Below are positions 39,714 to 48,832 of a stretch of 64,000 bases of DNA, in pieces. Positions within the stretch are counted from its first letter, which is position 1, and every line of letters starts with the position of its first letter. Origin of the DNA: Neomesorhizobium sp963726065. Lineage in GTDB: Bacteria > Pseudomonadota > Alphaproteobacteria > Rhizobiales > Rhizobiaceae. The stretch spans positions 248,001 through 312,000 of the forward strand of contig CAVSAU010000006.1 of the NCBI GenBank assembly GCA_963726065.1. The letters are read 5' to 3'. The translations under genes and the position numbers were made by a program. Below the pieces are notes generated by a model. It was not told the origin of the DNA and made no database searches. It worked only from the letters and a program-made list of their open reading frames with translations.

Positions 39714-40188
39714 TTTAGCAAAGCTGAGCTTCTATCGCTTGCCGGGTGGGGCCGCAAACGGCGGCTTGGCTGCGCAGTTCATTTCACCGCTACAGTCGGG
39801 CGACTTGGCAGAATTGTCTGCGGCTCTCCCCCACTTGCGGCAAGTACCACTGTTCTCATGATGAAATTCCCCTGCGCGCCTTTACCACAAAGCACCCTTC
39901 CCCTTTGGCTGTTTTGTCTTCTGAAGGCGTGACGTTCGATCTTGAACAGTCGGTGTGGTCAGAACAGCGCCGCGAGTTGCCTTGCCGTCCGAATGAGGTC
40001 CCGGACCTCTTTACGAGAAACCGCATCCAGAGACAGCAGCCAGCGGCTCTGGGGCACATCATCCGAACCCCCTTGGAAGCCGCCGAAGCTCATCCGCAGA
40101 GTAGTCCGCTCTTAACTTCCGCTGACGCCCTGGCGTGACCCTCCCTTCGCGCCATCCAATCACGGATCGACGCAATCTGGGATACCCC
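39714..40188. other. Intergenic region between IS701 and GT2
   Basis: About 475 bases. A plus-strand open frame (39746-40138) has no family features, and its opening bases look like IS flank. No gene called. Confidence 0.45.
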
Positions 40189-41193
40189 TCAGAGTCGATC
40201 AAGCCCCTTGGTATTAGCGGAACCTTCTCTATTCCAGCTTGCGACGATTCTGGTTGCATCGTCCTTGAATGTTAGCCTCAGCATCTGCCCGGCGCGATAT
40301 TGCCGGATTCGGATCAGGCAAGTGAGCGCGCCAAGGCGAGTCCAGAGACCTGAAACCCGACCTGAGCGCATTACGCTGACCACCTCAGCCAGAGGAGAAG
40401 CAGCCACAACCGCGCTTTTGACAACCCATGAAAGAATACCGGCGGGATTGCGCCGGACACCGCGAAATTCATGCGCAACATGCCGGTCCCACCGGCGGCA
40501 AAGTTCGGAGAATGATCTGCAGGAGGTCGTGAGCACCTTTGCCGTCGCCAGATAGGCGAAACGGTAGCCGTGCGACGAGGCGCGCTGTCCCCACTCTGTG
40601 TCCTCCATCGTCGAGATGCCCCCGAAGGGACCGATTGCGCGAAACACTTCAGCTCGCACGGCCATGTTCCCTGTCGCCGCAAAGCCATAGCGTTCGACAT
40701 ACAGCCGGACGCGATAGCTAAAGATGCTTTCATATGCTTCCACGGATGTCAGTTGCGCAGGATCCACTGCCAGAATACCAATATCGCCGCCGACAACATC
40801 AACGGTCCTATTTCGGTCCATGAACTCGACGATAGTCCGCACCCAGTTCGGGTCGGCGACGCAGTCGGCGTCTATAAACGCGAGCAGTGCTGCCCGGGCA
40901 ACATTTGCGCCACGATTCCGGGCAGGCCCGGGCCCAGGGATCGGCTCACTTTCGAGACGGACGCCCGCGCGATGGCAGACCGTCTCCGGCAGTTCTGTCG
41001 AGCCGTTGTCAACCACTATCACTTCAAACGGGACTCCATCGGCACATTGCGTGTCCAGCGAGTTCAGGCATCGGGCAAGTGCGCCTGGCTCATTGAGGTG
41101 CGGAATGATCACGCTCAGCTTGGGCAAGGCCGTCTCTGTGCTTTCGCAGCATTGAATAGGAACGGCGCTAACGCCAAACACCTCGCGTGTCAT
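40189..41193 (-). CDS. Glycosyltransferase family 2
   Basis: A 334-aa GT-A fold enzyme that adds a sugar to a lipid-linked repeat unit. It has KLSVIIPHLNEPGALARCLN and VIVVDNGSTELPE near the start, the metal-binding DAD-like motif AFIDADCVADPNW, and the acceptor-side motif STMEDTEWGQRASSHG (ED). A hydrophobic stretch (GILSWVVKSAVVAASPLAEVV) near residue 265 suggests membrane association. It is the last gene of a leftward operon; its start overlaps the dehydrogenase end by 26 bases. The sugar donor is unknown. Confidence 0.87.
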   Translation of the reverse strand: MTREVFGVSAVPIQCCESTETALPKLSVIIPHLNEPGALARCLNSLDTQCADGVPFEVIVVDNGSTELPETVCHRAGVRLESEPIPGPGPARNRGANVARAALLAFIDADCVADPNWVRTIVEFMDRNRTVDVVGGDIGILAVDPAQLTSVEAYESIFSYRVRLYVERYGFAATGNMAVRAEVFRAIGPFGGISTMEDTEWGQRASSHGYRFAYLATAKVLTTSCRSFSELCRRWDRHVAHEFRGVRRNPAGILSWVVKSAVVAASPLAEVVSVMRSGRVSGLWTRLGALTCLIRIRQYRAGQMLRLTFKDDATRIVASWNREGSANTKGLDRL

Positions 41194-42424
41194 AAATCAC
41201 CTTTCCTCCCAACCTTGTATGCCGGAGCGATTTAAAGGGCTCGTGCTCCACAAGGAGCACAACAATGTCTGCGCTTTCCACGGCCTGGCGAGCACTCTCC
41301 AGGCGCAGATTGCGGTAGCTTGAAAGCGCTTGCGGTATAGTTTCGACAAATGGATCAGAGACAAGAATATCGGTGTCGGGAAGCGCCTTGGCGATCAGGC
41401 CGACGACCTCGATCGCTGGGCTCTCCCGCGTGTCATCGACATTCGCCTTGAATGTGAGCCCCAGGCACGCAATGGTCGGAGAGCGGAAACGCTCAGCTTT
41501 CGCGACAACCTGATTGGCGACGTGATGTGGCCGGTGATCGTTCACCTCGCGCGCGGTCCGAAGAAGCGGCGACAGTTGCGGAGCCGCCGAAACGATGAAC
41601 CACGGGTCTACTGGAATGCAATGCCCACCGACGCCAGGACCCGGATTGAGTATATTCACTCGTGGGTGCCGATTGGCCAGCTTGATCACCTCCCACACGT
41701 CGATATGCAATGACTCGCTGATGAGCGACAGTTCATTGGCGAAGGCAATATTCACATCCCGATAAGCGTTCTCAACCAGCTTGGCCATTTCGGCGCTTGC
41801 CGCATCCGTGAGCAGGATTTCGCCCTGTGCAAACACGCGATAGATTGAAGCAGCCCGCTCTGCGCACTTGGGTGTGAGGCCTCCGACAATACGGTCGTTG
41901 GTGACGATTTCGATCATGATGCGACCGGGGAGAACCCGTTCCGGACAATGGGCGATAGAAATGTCGGACCGTGTATCGCCATCATGCGGCATTCTGAGGT
42001 CTGGCCGAACCTCACTGATCCATTCCCGTATTCTCTCCGTCGTCCCAGGCGGTGAAGTCGACTCCAGCACTACGATGTTGCCCGGCCTTAGGCGGGGAGC
42101 GATATCAAGCACCGCGGCCCTTACGCAGGACAGGTCGGCCGAATGGTCTCCATTGAACGGAGTGGGGACTGCGATGATGTAGGCGTCCGCTTCCGGCGTT
42201 TCAGTTGTCGCTGTCAGCCGGCCCATAGCGACCGCGCCGCTGACAGCGACTGCGAGATCCGGCTCGGTGAACGGAACCTCGCCTCGTGAAACAGCTGAAA
42301 CCCTGTCTTGATTAACATCGACTCCGACAACTTCGATACCGCGCGTTGCCAGGACGACAGCCGTTGGCAATCCGATATAGCCCATTCCCAATATGGCCAA
42401 TCGGCCACTGAATTTTTCTTCCAT
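41168..42424 (-). CDS. wecC: Nucleotide-sugar 6-dehydrogenase (WecC/WbpA type)
   Basis: NAD-dependent oxidation of UDP-ManNAc or UDP-GlcNAc to the uronic acid. The 418-aa protein has the Rossmann motif LAILGMGYIGLPTAVVLA, VVLESTSPPGTTERI, FANELSLISESLHIDVWEVI and the catalytic Cys in GPGVGGHCIPVDPWF, plus the C-terminal domain LGLTFKANVDDTRESPAIEV. Motifs do not separate ManNAc (WecC) from GlcNAc (WbpA) specificity. With the 2-epimerase at 30.3 kb it would give UDP-ManNAcA; with the genes at 56.5-59.2 kb the WbpA reading is attractive. ATG 42424 is chosen, as the upstream open frame is not family sequence. Confidence 0.88.
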   Translation of the reverse strand: MEEKFSGRLAILGMGYIGLPTAVVLATRGIEVVGVDVNQDRVSAVSRGEVPFTEPDLAVAVSGAVAMGRLTATTETPEADAYIIAVPTPFNGDHSADLSCVRAAVLDIAPRLRPGNIVVLESTSPPGTTERIREWISEVRPDLRMPHDGDTRSDISIAHCPERVLPGRIMIEIVTNDRIVGGLTPKCAERAASIYRVFAQGEILLTDAASAEMAKLVENAYRDVNIAFANELSLISESLHIDVWEVIKLANRHPRVNILNPGPGVGGHCIPVDPWFIVSAAPQLSPLLRTAREVNDHRPHHVANQVVAKAERFRSPTIACLGLTFKANVDDTRESPAIEVVGLIAKALPDTDILVSDPFVETIPQALSSYRNLRLESARQAVESADIVVLLVEHEPFKSLRHTRLGGKVIYDTRGVWR

Positions 42425-42456
42425 AAGGCTTCCCCGCATCCCTTCGGTTAGATAGC

Positions 42457-43237
42457 TCAGCGATCCGTTCCCGCCTCTGTCGACCTCAAGGCCTCGGCAG
42501 GTCGCATAAGTTCCAGGATCGTGAGGAAAATGAACGCCGTATTCGTCACAAGGTAACGCCACCACAAGCGTTTCGGCTCCTGCAGCACGCGGTAGGCCCA
42601 TTCCATGCCAATGCGCTGCCAAGATGAGGGTGCGCGCCTTGTGTAGCCGGCAAGCACGTCAAAGGAGCCACCGACACCGTGGAGCACGGAGAACTCCTAG
42701 CGACGACGCAAACGACCCCAAGAATATCTCCTTCTTAGGTGACACCATGCCTAGAAACAGCATGTCTGCCTTCGATTCTCTGATCTTCGAAGCGATCAAT
42801 GGGGCGTCTTGTGTATCGAAATACCCATGGTGACTTCCGGCGATTCTCAAACCAGGAAATCGCTCCTCAAGCCGCTCCTCCAATCTTGCAAGGACTTCCG
42901 GTCTTGCGCCGAGGAGGTACACGGAATGGCCTTCGGTATGGGCGAGTTCCAGAAGCCGTTCGAAGAGATCGATCCCGGCGATCCGCTCGGGAAGAGGTCG
43001 GCGAAGCAACTTGCTTGCCCACACAATAGACTGACCATCCGCAAGCAACATATCGCATTCTACAAGAGAATTTCGCAATAAATCGTCTTTTCGTAGATTA
43101 ACTATTTTGGCCGCATTTAGTACTCCAAGGAGTATTTTTCCTCGTGTAATAAGTGCTGTGCGACATCGCGTTACCACATCTTCAATGCGCAACGCGTCGA
43201 AATAAATTCCGAAAAGAAGCTGCTGGTCTTGGTGCAT
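42457..43237 (-). CDS. WecG/TagA/CpsF family glycosyltransferase (one frame break)
   Basis: Transfers ManNAcA, ManNAc or a related sugar to the lipid-linked acceptor. The first part has LGVLNAAKIVNLRKDD, LLADGQSIVWASKLLRRPLP, ERIAGIDLFERLLE and VYLLGARPEVL, all typical. After ADMLFLGMVSPKKEIFLG the frame goes astray (VLRAPRCRWLL). One extra base near 42692 hides the expected continuation VLHGVGGSFDVLAGYTRRAP, WQRIGMEWAYRVLQEPKRLW and RYLVTN. Whole length is about 260 aa. It lies between the unrecognised toroid-like gene and the dehydrogenase, with short gaps, so one operon. Confidence 0.85.
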
Positions 43238-43256
43238 AGACAGCTCTCACCATATG

Positions 43257-44450
43257 CTACGTACGTGGTCGATCTCGCAGTTTTGTCAACGCGCCGCCCG
43301 AAAGCCATGCGTAGAGAAGCCACCCCAACTCGTAGGGTCGGCACTCATAGTCCACCTCGCAAGGTGGGAAGATGGCATCCAATCCAGGTAGGAGTAGCCC
43401 GGGCCTCAGGGCCGTCGTCATGGCAGATATGGCGCGCACCGCTTTCTTTGGTTCTCTGCGAGCGGCCTTGCGCCAAATGACGTTGTTTTCATGTGACACG
43501 AGAGGCACTGAAACCTCCGGGTGTTCCTCGAGCCACCCAAGTCCCCTTGCGACCGCGTCACTATGGTCCGCGCCGCCTGCTTCACGCAGGTCGAGTAGCG
43601 CCATTGGCGCCATGGCGTGCTGGTGAACGCTATAGACAGGATAGCCTTCTACGATTGAGCCGTTTCGCGTGTCGTAGTGCCACCACCATTGTCCAGCGAT
43701 GCCTTGCAGCTTGCAGATTCGTGCCGCGCATGCGTTGGCCGCCGCCAGAGCTGACTGATCCCGATAAGCGACAGAGAAGCGTGCCAGGGCCTGTATTGGA
43801 TAAACCTGGTCGGCAAAGCAGCCGATGTGCGCGCGTAGCCGGCCGCTGAATGACGCGGGGAGATAGTGGGGAAAGAGACCGTTTGCACCTTGAGCCCCAA
43901 CGAGCCGATTCCTGGCTGATGCTGCCAGCGCGTCGGTTTCGCCCAGGTGTCGCGCGGCGAGCGCTGCCAGAAGTATCCAGGAACAGTGAACCGTCTCGAT
44001 TGCCGCGTTCGACGCAAGCAAATTGTTGAGGTAGCGGAAGAGGGAGCCGGCATAGATGTTTGCCGCCTCCGCTCCGGCCCAGGCGGCCAATGCTATCGCG
44101 CCTGGATCATTTGACGATTGGGCTCTCCTTGCTGTGATTTGGGCCAGCTCGGCGGCCGATGCGCCGCCAAGTATCTGCCGCTGCTCGGCCTGGTCGACGA
44201 AGGCTAAACCCAGCGCCACGATTGCCGCATAACGGAGGCTGTCTCCCTCCGCCAGCACTGCGCGATCCGATCCGGCCCGCATTGTATGTGCGAACGCACC
44301 ATTCTCATGCATGGCGGGCAGTCCACGCTTTGCAAGGTCGATCAGTACCTCAGTGCCTTGCCGCATCTCTTCTGACACATCGCCAACCGCCTTGAGTCGA
44401 TCGGTCGAAGGAACCTCTATCCATGCTCTGAGGGGTGTGATGCTTGCCAA
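43257..44450 (-). CDS. Unrecognised protein, likely alpha/alpha-toroid fold
   Basis: I do not recognise a named family. The 397-aa protein is almost all helical with repeating amphipathic helices, for example LRYAAIVALGLAFVDQAEQR, TVHCSWILLAALAARHLGET, QVYPIQALARFSVAYRDQSA and QHAMAPMALLDLREAGG. Aromatic-rich loops (GQWWWHYDTRNGSIVEGYPV, YECRPYELGWLLYAWLSGG) sit between helices. This is the pattern of alpha/alpha barrels seen in glycoside hydrolases, polysaccharide lyases and terpene cyclases. No signal peptide is visible. It is the first gene of the leftward operon with WecG, the dehydrogenase and GT2, 19 bases from wecG, so a role with the same glycan is likely. Confidence 0.7.
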   Translation of the reverse strand: MASITPLRAWIEVPSTDRLKAVGDVSEEMRQGTEVLIDLAKRGLPAMHENGAFAHTMRAGSDRAVLAEGDSLRYAAIVALGLAFVDQAEQRQILGGASAAELAQITARRAQSSNDPGAIALAAWAGAEAANIYAGSLFRYLNNLLASNAAIETVHCSWILLAALAARHLGETDALAASARNRLVGAQGANGLFPHYLPASFSGRLRAHIGCFADQVYPIQALARFSVAYRDQSALAAANACAARICKLQGIAGQWWWHYDTRNGSIVEGYPVYSVHQHAMAPMALLDLREAGGADHSDAVARGLGWLEEHPEVSVPLVSHENNVIWRKAARREPKKAVRAISAMTTALRPGLLLPGLDAIFPPCEVDYECRPYELGWLLYAWLSGGALTKLRDRPRT

Positions 44451-44782
44451 GAGATGTCCCGATCTCGTCTGAAACGGCTGCCGGTACCCAGACGCCGTCT
44501 GTGATCACCTAAAACAACAAGTACTGATGCTAGAAAATCTCGAAAGATAATCCATCGCTTCTATTGGCTTATACCCCGGGGTCGGTCGGCTAAGAGTGAT
44601 GGTTTCGGCCTACTTCAATAGGACTACACGTTTATCCGCAGCAATGGTTCGGTGCTCCAAAAGCTAAGGTGGTTACACCGCACTTTTGTCCTACGCACTC
44701 CAGCAAGGCGGATAGATTAATGAGGATCGATTGCGTCAGCATCGCATGGCGCATTGAAAGGCCCAGCCACGGAGGATGAACG
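44451..44782. promoter_or_regulatory. Divergent promoter region
   Basis: About 330 bases between the divergent toroid-like and GT2 genes, somewhat AT-richer than neighbours. It should carry both promoters; no motif was recognised. Confidence 0.45.
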
Positions 44783-45764
44783 GTGCCAAAATTGCAAGTG
44801 CCGCTAAAACAATTGGCCGCCCGGCGCGAACCATCGGAAAACGGAGCAAACAAGCTAGCCATCGTGATCGTTACCTATAACAGTGCGTCAGTCCTTCTGG
44901 GCTTGCTCGATTCGCTACCTGCTGGGCTGAAAGGAATTGATGGCTATACTGTGATCGTGGTGGACAACGCTTCGAGCGACGCCTCGGTCGAGACGGCCTT
45001 GTCTCATCCCCTATCGCCGATGATCGTGGAAATGGGCGGCAACTTTGGCTATGCCGCGGGTATCAACGCCGCGACCGCAATAATTGATCCACGCGCCGAC
45101 CTCCTCGTTCTCAACCCTGACATTCGTCTCCTTCCCGGCGCCGCCCGCTTTCTCGTCGAACGACTGAAAGATTTGTCAGTCGGCGTCACCGTTCCGCAGA
45201 TGCTGGACGAGGAAGGTGGGATTGCCCGCTCATTGCGCCGAGAGCCCTCTTTGCTAACGGTCTGGGGCGAAGCGCTCTTGGGAGGGACACTGGCCGCCCG
45301 TGTCGGCGCAAGCGAAATCATCGCAGCGCCAAATCGCTACGAACTTGGTGGTACGGTCGAATGGGCGACAGGGGCAGCTCTGATGATATCGGCGAAGGCG
45401 CGCCACCTTGTCGGCACTTGGGACGAATTCGTTTTTCCTCTACAGCGAAGAGGTTGACTACCTCCGGAGGATCCGAAAGGTTGGGCTTTCAGTCGAATTT
45501 GTGCCTCAGGCAAGAGTGGTTCATATCGGCGGCGAGTATCAACAAAACCCTTTCCTCTCCAGCCTGTTGACGATCAATCGGATACGCGACTACAGCCGTC
45601 ATCACAGTGCGCTTTCAACAGCGATCTTCAGGCTCGGTGTCATAGTAAGCGAGACTATTCGTGCTGCCCGCGAGCCGGGCCATAGGCCCGCCCTACGTGC
45701 TGCGCTGAACCCCGCCCTCGCCGTTCAGAACACGACGCCTTTGGGACCCCAGCGGGCCGAATAG
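44783..45764 (+). CDS. Glycosyltransferase family 2, rhamnosyltransferase-like (one frame break)
   Basis: The 326-aa enzyme has LAIVIVTYNSASVLLGLLDSL, VIVVDNASSDASVE, GNFGYAAGINAA and LLVLNPDIRLLPGAA, the pattern of WbbL-type rhamnosyl or related transferases. An extra T at about 45430 (GAATTCG for GAATCG) breaks the frame. Ignoring it gives DESFFLYSEEVDYLRRIRKV, the family acceptor motif, followed by VEFVPQARVVHIGG. The start is GTG 44783 with GGAGG ahead. Its 3' end overlaps the convergent methyltransferase gene by about 40 bases. Confidence 0.87.
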
Positions 45765-46375
45765 CTTTTCGCGAAAACGACCCGTTCGACAAAGATCTCG
45801 CACTCGGGAAATAGGGACTTCACTTCCTGATAGCTTAACAAGTTTATCCGATCTACGTGGTATCGCCTCCCTTTTACATCCAGCGCACCGTAGTCTTTCG
45901 AGATTTTTAGCATCATGCGTCGCAATGGCTGCGGAAGCCAGTGCAGGAAAGGAAGGCGGAAATGCGGCTCGATCGGAAACTCCCAAGCAGGCGTCTGTAT
46001 CCACCCGGATCGCCCAACTCGCTGGACCTCATCGGCCAGAGCGCACATGTCCGGCCATACTCCAACATGCTCGATTACCGAATTTGAATGTACCAGATCA
46101 ACGGATTTGTCTCCGTAATTTGTAAGGCACCGGCCATCCCCGATTTCTGTCACGAAGAGGCTTGATGAAGCGTTCCGAGTAAATTCGCCCTCGTCATTGT
46201 TGAGAAGACGGATTTCCGAAATGTTCTCGAAGCCGACATTGTCCCAATAGTCGGCTCGCCCGCCAACATCGAGTACCACTACCGGCCGTCCCAGATGCGA
46301 AGCCATTCTTGCAATCTGCTCGCGGAGTAGCCGGCCACGAGCAGTTCGGAAACGATTCACCGTTAGATCCTTCAT
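45725..46375 (-). CDS. Class I SAM-dependent methyltransferase
   Basis: A 216-aa methyltransferase. Motif I is VVVLDVGGRADYW, an acidic residue follows in the expected place (RLLNNDEGEF), and the later motif is DLVHSNSVIEHVGVW, as in O-methyltransferases of polysaccharide clusters. The C-terminus (VERVVFAKSYSARWGPKGV) is characteristic of a subgroup found in rhizobial surface-polysaccharide loci. The upstream side lies about 100 bases from an IS110 fragment, so its native promoter may be lost. Confidence 0.82.
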   Translation of the reverse strand: MKDLTVNRFRTARGRLLREQIARMASHLGRPVVVLDVGGRADYWDNVGFENISEIRLLNNDEGEFTRNASSSLFVTEIGDGRCLTNYGDKSVDLVHSNSVIEHVGVWPDMCALADEVQRVGRSGWIQTPAWEFPIEPHFRLPFLHWLPQPLRRMMLKISKDYGALDVKGRRYHVDRINLLSYQEVKSLFPECEIFVERVVFAKSYSARWGPKGVVF

Positions 46376-46499
46376 CCCATTTCTCCAAATGCCAAATGAT
46401 CATTGATCCGCCTGAGGTGGCATCCCCGCGGCTTGGAGCGGCGCGCCTTTCGGGAATACTTACCTTATACGTTCCCGCATCCAATATCGAAACACCGCT

Positions 46500-46960
46500 G
46501 GCGCGGGCTACACTCCTGCGCTGCTTGTTGACTGCGAGATCCTCGGTCGCCTGACCGAGCCGGGCGACGAGCGCCTGCAAACGCTGGCTTTGCGGGCTTG
46601 ACGGCGGCATCGCCACCATGCCCTTGGCCAGCGCGAAGCGGGCAATGGCCAAGGCATCGAGCCGGTCCGTCTTCTCCAGAAAGCCCATCGCCTCGGCGAA
46701 GCTGCGGACACTGGCCGCATTGGCCAGCGCGCAGGGCTGGCCAAATTGTCTTAACAGCAGCAAGGTTCGCTGCTCGTAGCCGCCGGAGGCCTCCATCACC
46801 ACCAGTTCGGCGCCCTGAGCGGCGCAGAACGCCGCCAATGGGGTGATGCCGGCCTCCTCGTTGGAAACGGGCGGCCGCCCCGCACGGCTCGACATGGGCG
46901 CCCAGCCAAGCCTTCGATACCACCCCACAAGTGATTCTGCTCACGGTAACCTGTCTTGCT
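46500..46960 (-). mobile_element. IS110-family transposase fragment, N-terminal half
   Basis: A leftward fragment with the DEDD-type IS110 N-terminal domain: VVMEASGGYEQRTLLLLRQFG, then SFAEAMGFLEKTDRLDALAIARFAL and RLQALVARLGQATEDLAVNK. The preceding residues (VSKAWLGAHVEP, near 46960) are in another frame. After residue RRSVARASG the similarity stops at about 46500 and unrelated sequence follows. Not functional. Confidence 0.75.
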
Positions 46961-48040
46961 TGTGCGATTGCAACCAAGCGACTGTTCGGTCGTGCGTGAC
47001 AACGGCAATGATCCCAGGCTCTCTCACGGCTGTAACCGGAGGTGAGATGGGCGACATCGCCGCGCCCAGGAGCCGGTGGCCTCTGGCCCCGCACAGTCGC
47101 TTCCATCGTACAGTTCCAACTCTATGCAGATTCAAGGTAACGTCTTACGCTCCATCGCCTCGTCCTGAGCGCTCAGACGTGTCCGGTCTAAGGACAAGTG
47201 TACGTGCGCCAAGCCTACGTCGCTCCTGTTCCGACGGGGTCGGTGCAAGATGCACATCAACTACATCGGCCGGCAAGCTCCCGGTTCGAGATCGAGCGCC
47301 AACCGCTTCCGGTAACCGCTTCCTAACAGACAAGGGCTCTTGGACGCACAATATCGGAACCTGTCGAACATTCGATTAGTCGATCGATGTAGATGCTTTG
47401 ACAATTTGGCTAGAGGCCGAATTTGCTTAGCTCTTCTCTGCTCAGCTTTGCATGCGAGAACGAAATAGTCGGCGGCGAGAGAAGGATTGGGCGCAGTACT
47501 CGGTGGGCTGGCGCTGGAGTTGCCCCTGTTTGACCGGACAATCGGCTATTGAGTTTTGGCCCGGATGAAGGATGAACTCCCTTGGGGAGCGCGTTTGAGC
47601 CCTGAGTGAGGATGGTTCTGGTTGAACACGACGACGGAATGCCCACGGGACCGGATTTGAGCGCGAGCACCTTTACCCATGGCATCCCTGGAGTGGGCGG
47701 CAAGTCTTTATCCACGAGATGATCGACAAGAAAGATGCAGCTGTTTTCCGCTGCACCCTTTCTGGCCAGTCATTGCATCGGTGGCTGAAGATTCCGGCCT
47801 GGATGTTCGACCGGGCGGTCAGCGCGAGCTGGCGCATCACGAATGCTCCGCGCGAAGACCTTGCCGCGCTCGGCGCCTTGGCGTCCCTGCTGCAGGACAC
47901 GGATCCCCTATCGCAATCAGCTGAGATGGGCGCCGCATTGAGCTCTCACGACGCGAATCGGGGAGATGTCCATGCCGCGCAGCCCACGACACCCCAATTC
48001 GATCTGTTCTTGAAGCTGAACGACGCCAAGACGGTACAGC
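46961..48040. other. IS-rich region without an intact gene
   Basis: No complete gene recognised. At 47719-47940 a plus-strand frame (VFRCTLSGQSLHRWLKIPAW, then MFDRAV and DLAALGALASLLQD) has protein-like composition and resembles short hypothetical proteins next to rhizobial transposases; I cannot name it, and its frame then runs into antisense IS3 sequence. The remainder, 46961-47700, shows nothing. Confidence 0.4.
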
Positions 48041-48044
48041 ATGC

Positions 48045-48675
48045 AGTTCTTGCGCATGATACGGAAAACGCGCGTGTGGTTGACGGCCGGCTCATCTGCC
48101 TTGGCGCGCTCCCTGTTGGCCAGGGCGGTAATGCTCGTCGACCAGGCAGCGAACCAGCTGCACCAAGGTGTCGTCCTCGGGTTTACGATAGGGCCCGCGC
48201 AGCTTCGGTGAAAGATGTACCTTGTCATGGAGATGCAAACACCCACCCCCAGGGTCCCGGCAATGGCCTTCATCGGGAACCGTCCCTCGGCTGCGACAAG
48301 AGCCGCAAGTTCGGTTTTTTCTCCGACCTGGCCAATGCGTCCTTGAGGATTTCCACCTCCATTGTCTTGCGGCCGAGCAGCCGCTCAAGGTCGCAAACGC
48401 GCTCTTCGAGCCGCCGCACTTCCGAACTCCCGACCACAGGCTCGTCCGATCCCACCGCAGCCGCACCGCCTTCCGTCAACAAACGACGCCAACGATAGAG
48501 CAGATTTGGCGCCACGCCACGTCGCCGGGCAAACCGAAGACACCGTCTCGCCGGGGAGGAAACTCTCCTCGATGATCTGAAGTTTCTGCTCGGTCGTCCA
48601 GTGTCGGCGCCGTGCCTCACCGGTGATCAGTTCAACCCGTCGATAGTCGTCAGCCATAAGCCTGTGCTTGAGCAT
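48045..48675 (-). mobile_element. IS3-family (IS2-like) remnant: orfA and start of orfB
   Basis: Leftward. OrfA pieces lie in two frames: MADDYRRVELITGEARRRHW, TTEQKLQIIEESFLPGETVS, then (shifted near 48530) RRGVAPNLLYRWRRLLTEGG and VRRLEERVCDLERLLGRKTM. These are the helix-turn-helix and leucine-zipper of an IS2-type OrfA. OrfB starts near 48270 (MKAIAGTLGVGV, PRGPYRKPEDD-like text, ITALANRERAKADEPAVNHT, RVFRIMRKNCML) and is cut off near 48050, before the DDE domain. Nonfunctional. Confidence 0.78.
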
Positions 48676-48832
48676 AGCCTCAAGCCTCCCGCGTTATGCC
48701 AACTGTCCGGTCGAAATGGCGGCCAGTTCAGGCGCATTGACCTGGTATTAGCCATGCGACGTAGCCTTAGTTCGAAGAGCTAGTTACAGATTGCAATCTA
48801 TGGATTGATTTGTCAGCGGCAGCACGAGAGGA

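Noticed and set aside
39746..40138. 130-aa open frame between IS701 and the GT2
   Set aside because: Mixed composition without coding bias or start signal; most likely non-coding IS flank.
45725..45764. Overlap of convergent GT2 and methyltransferase as a fusion or error
   Set aside because: Both proteins have normal C-termini; a 40-base tail-to-tail overlap is unremarkable.
47410..47715. 101-aa minus-strand open frame in the IS-rich region
   Set aside because: No ribosome-binding site, no family features, and Ser/Pro-rich composition unlike neighbours.
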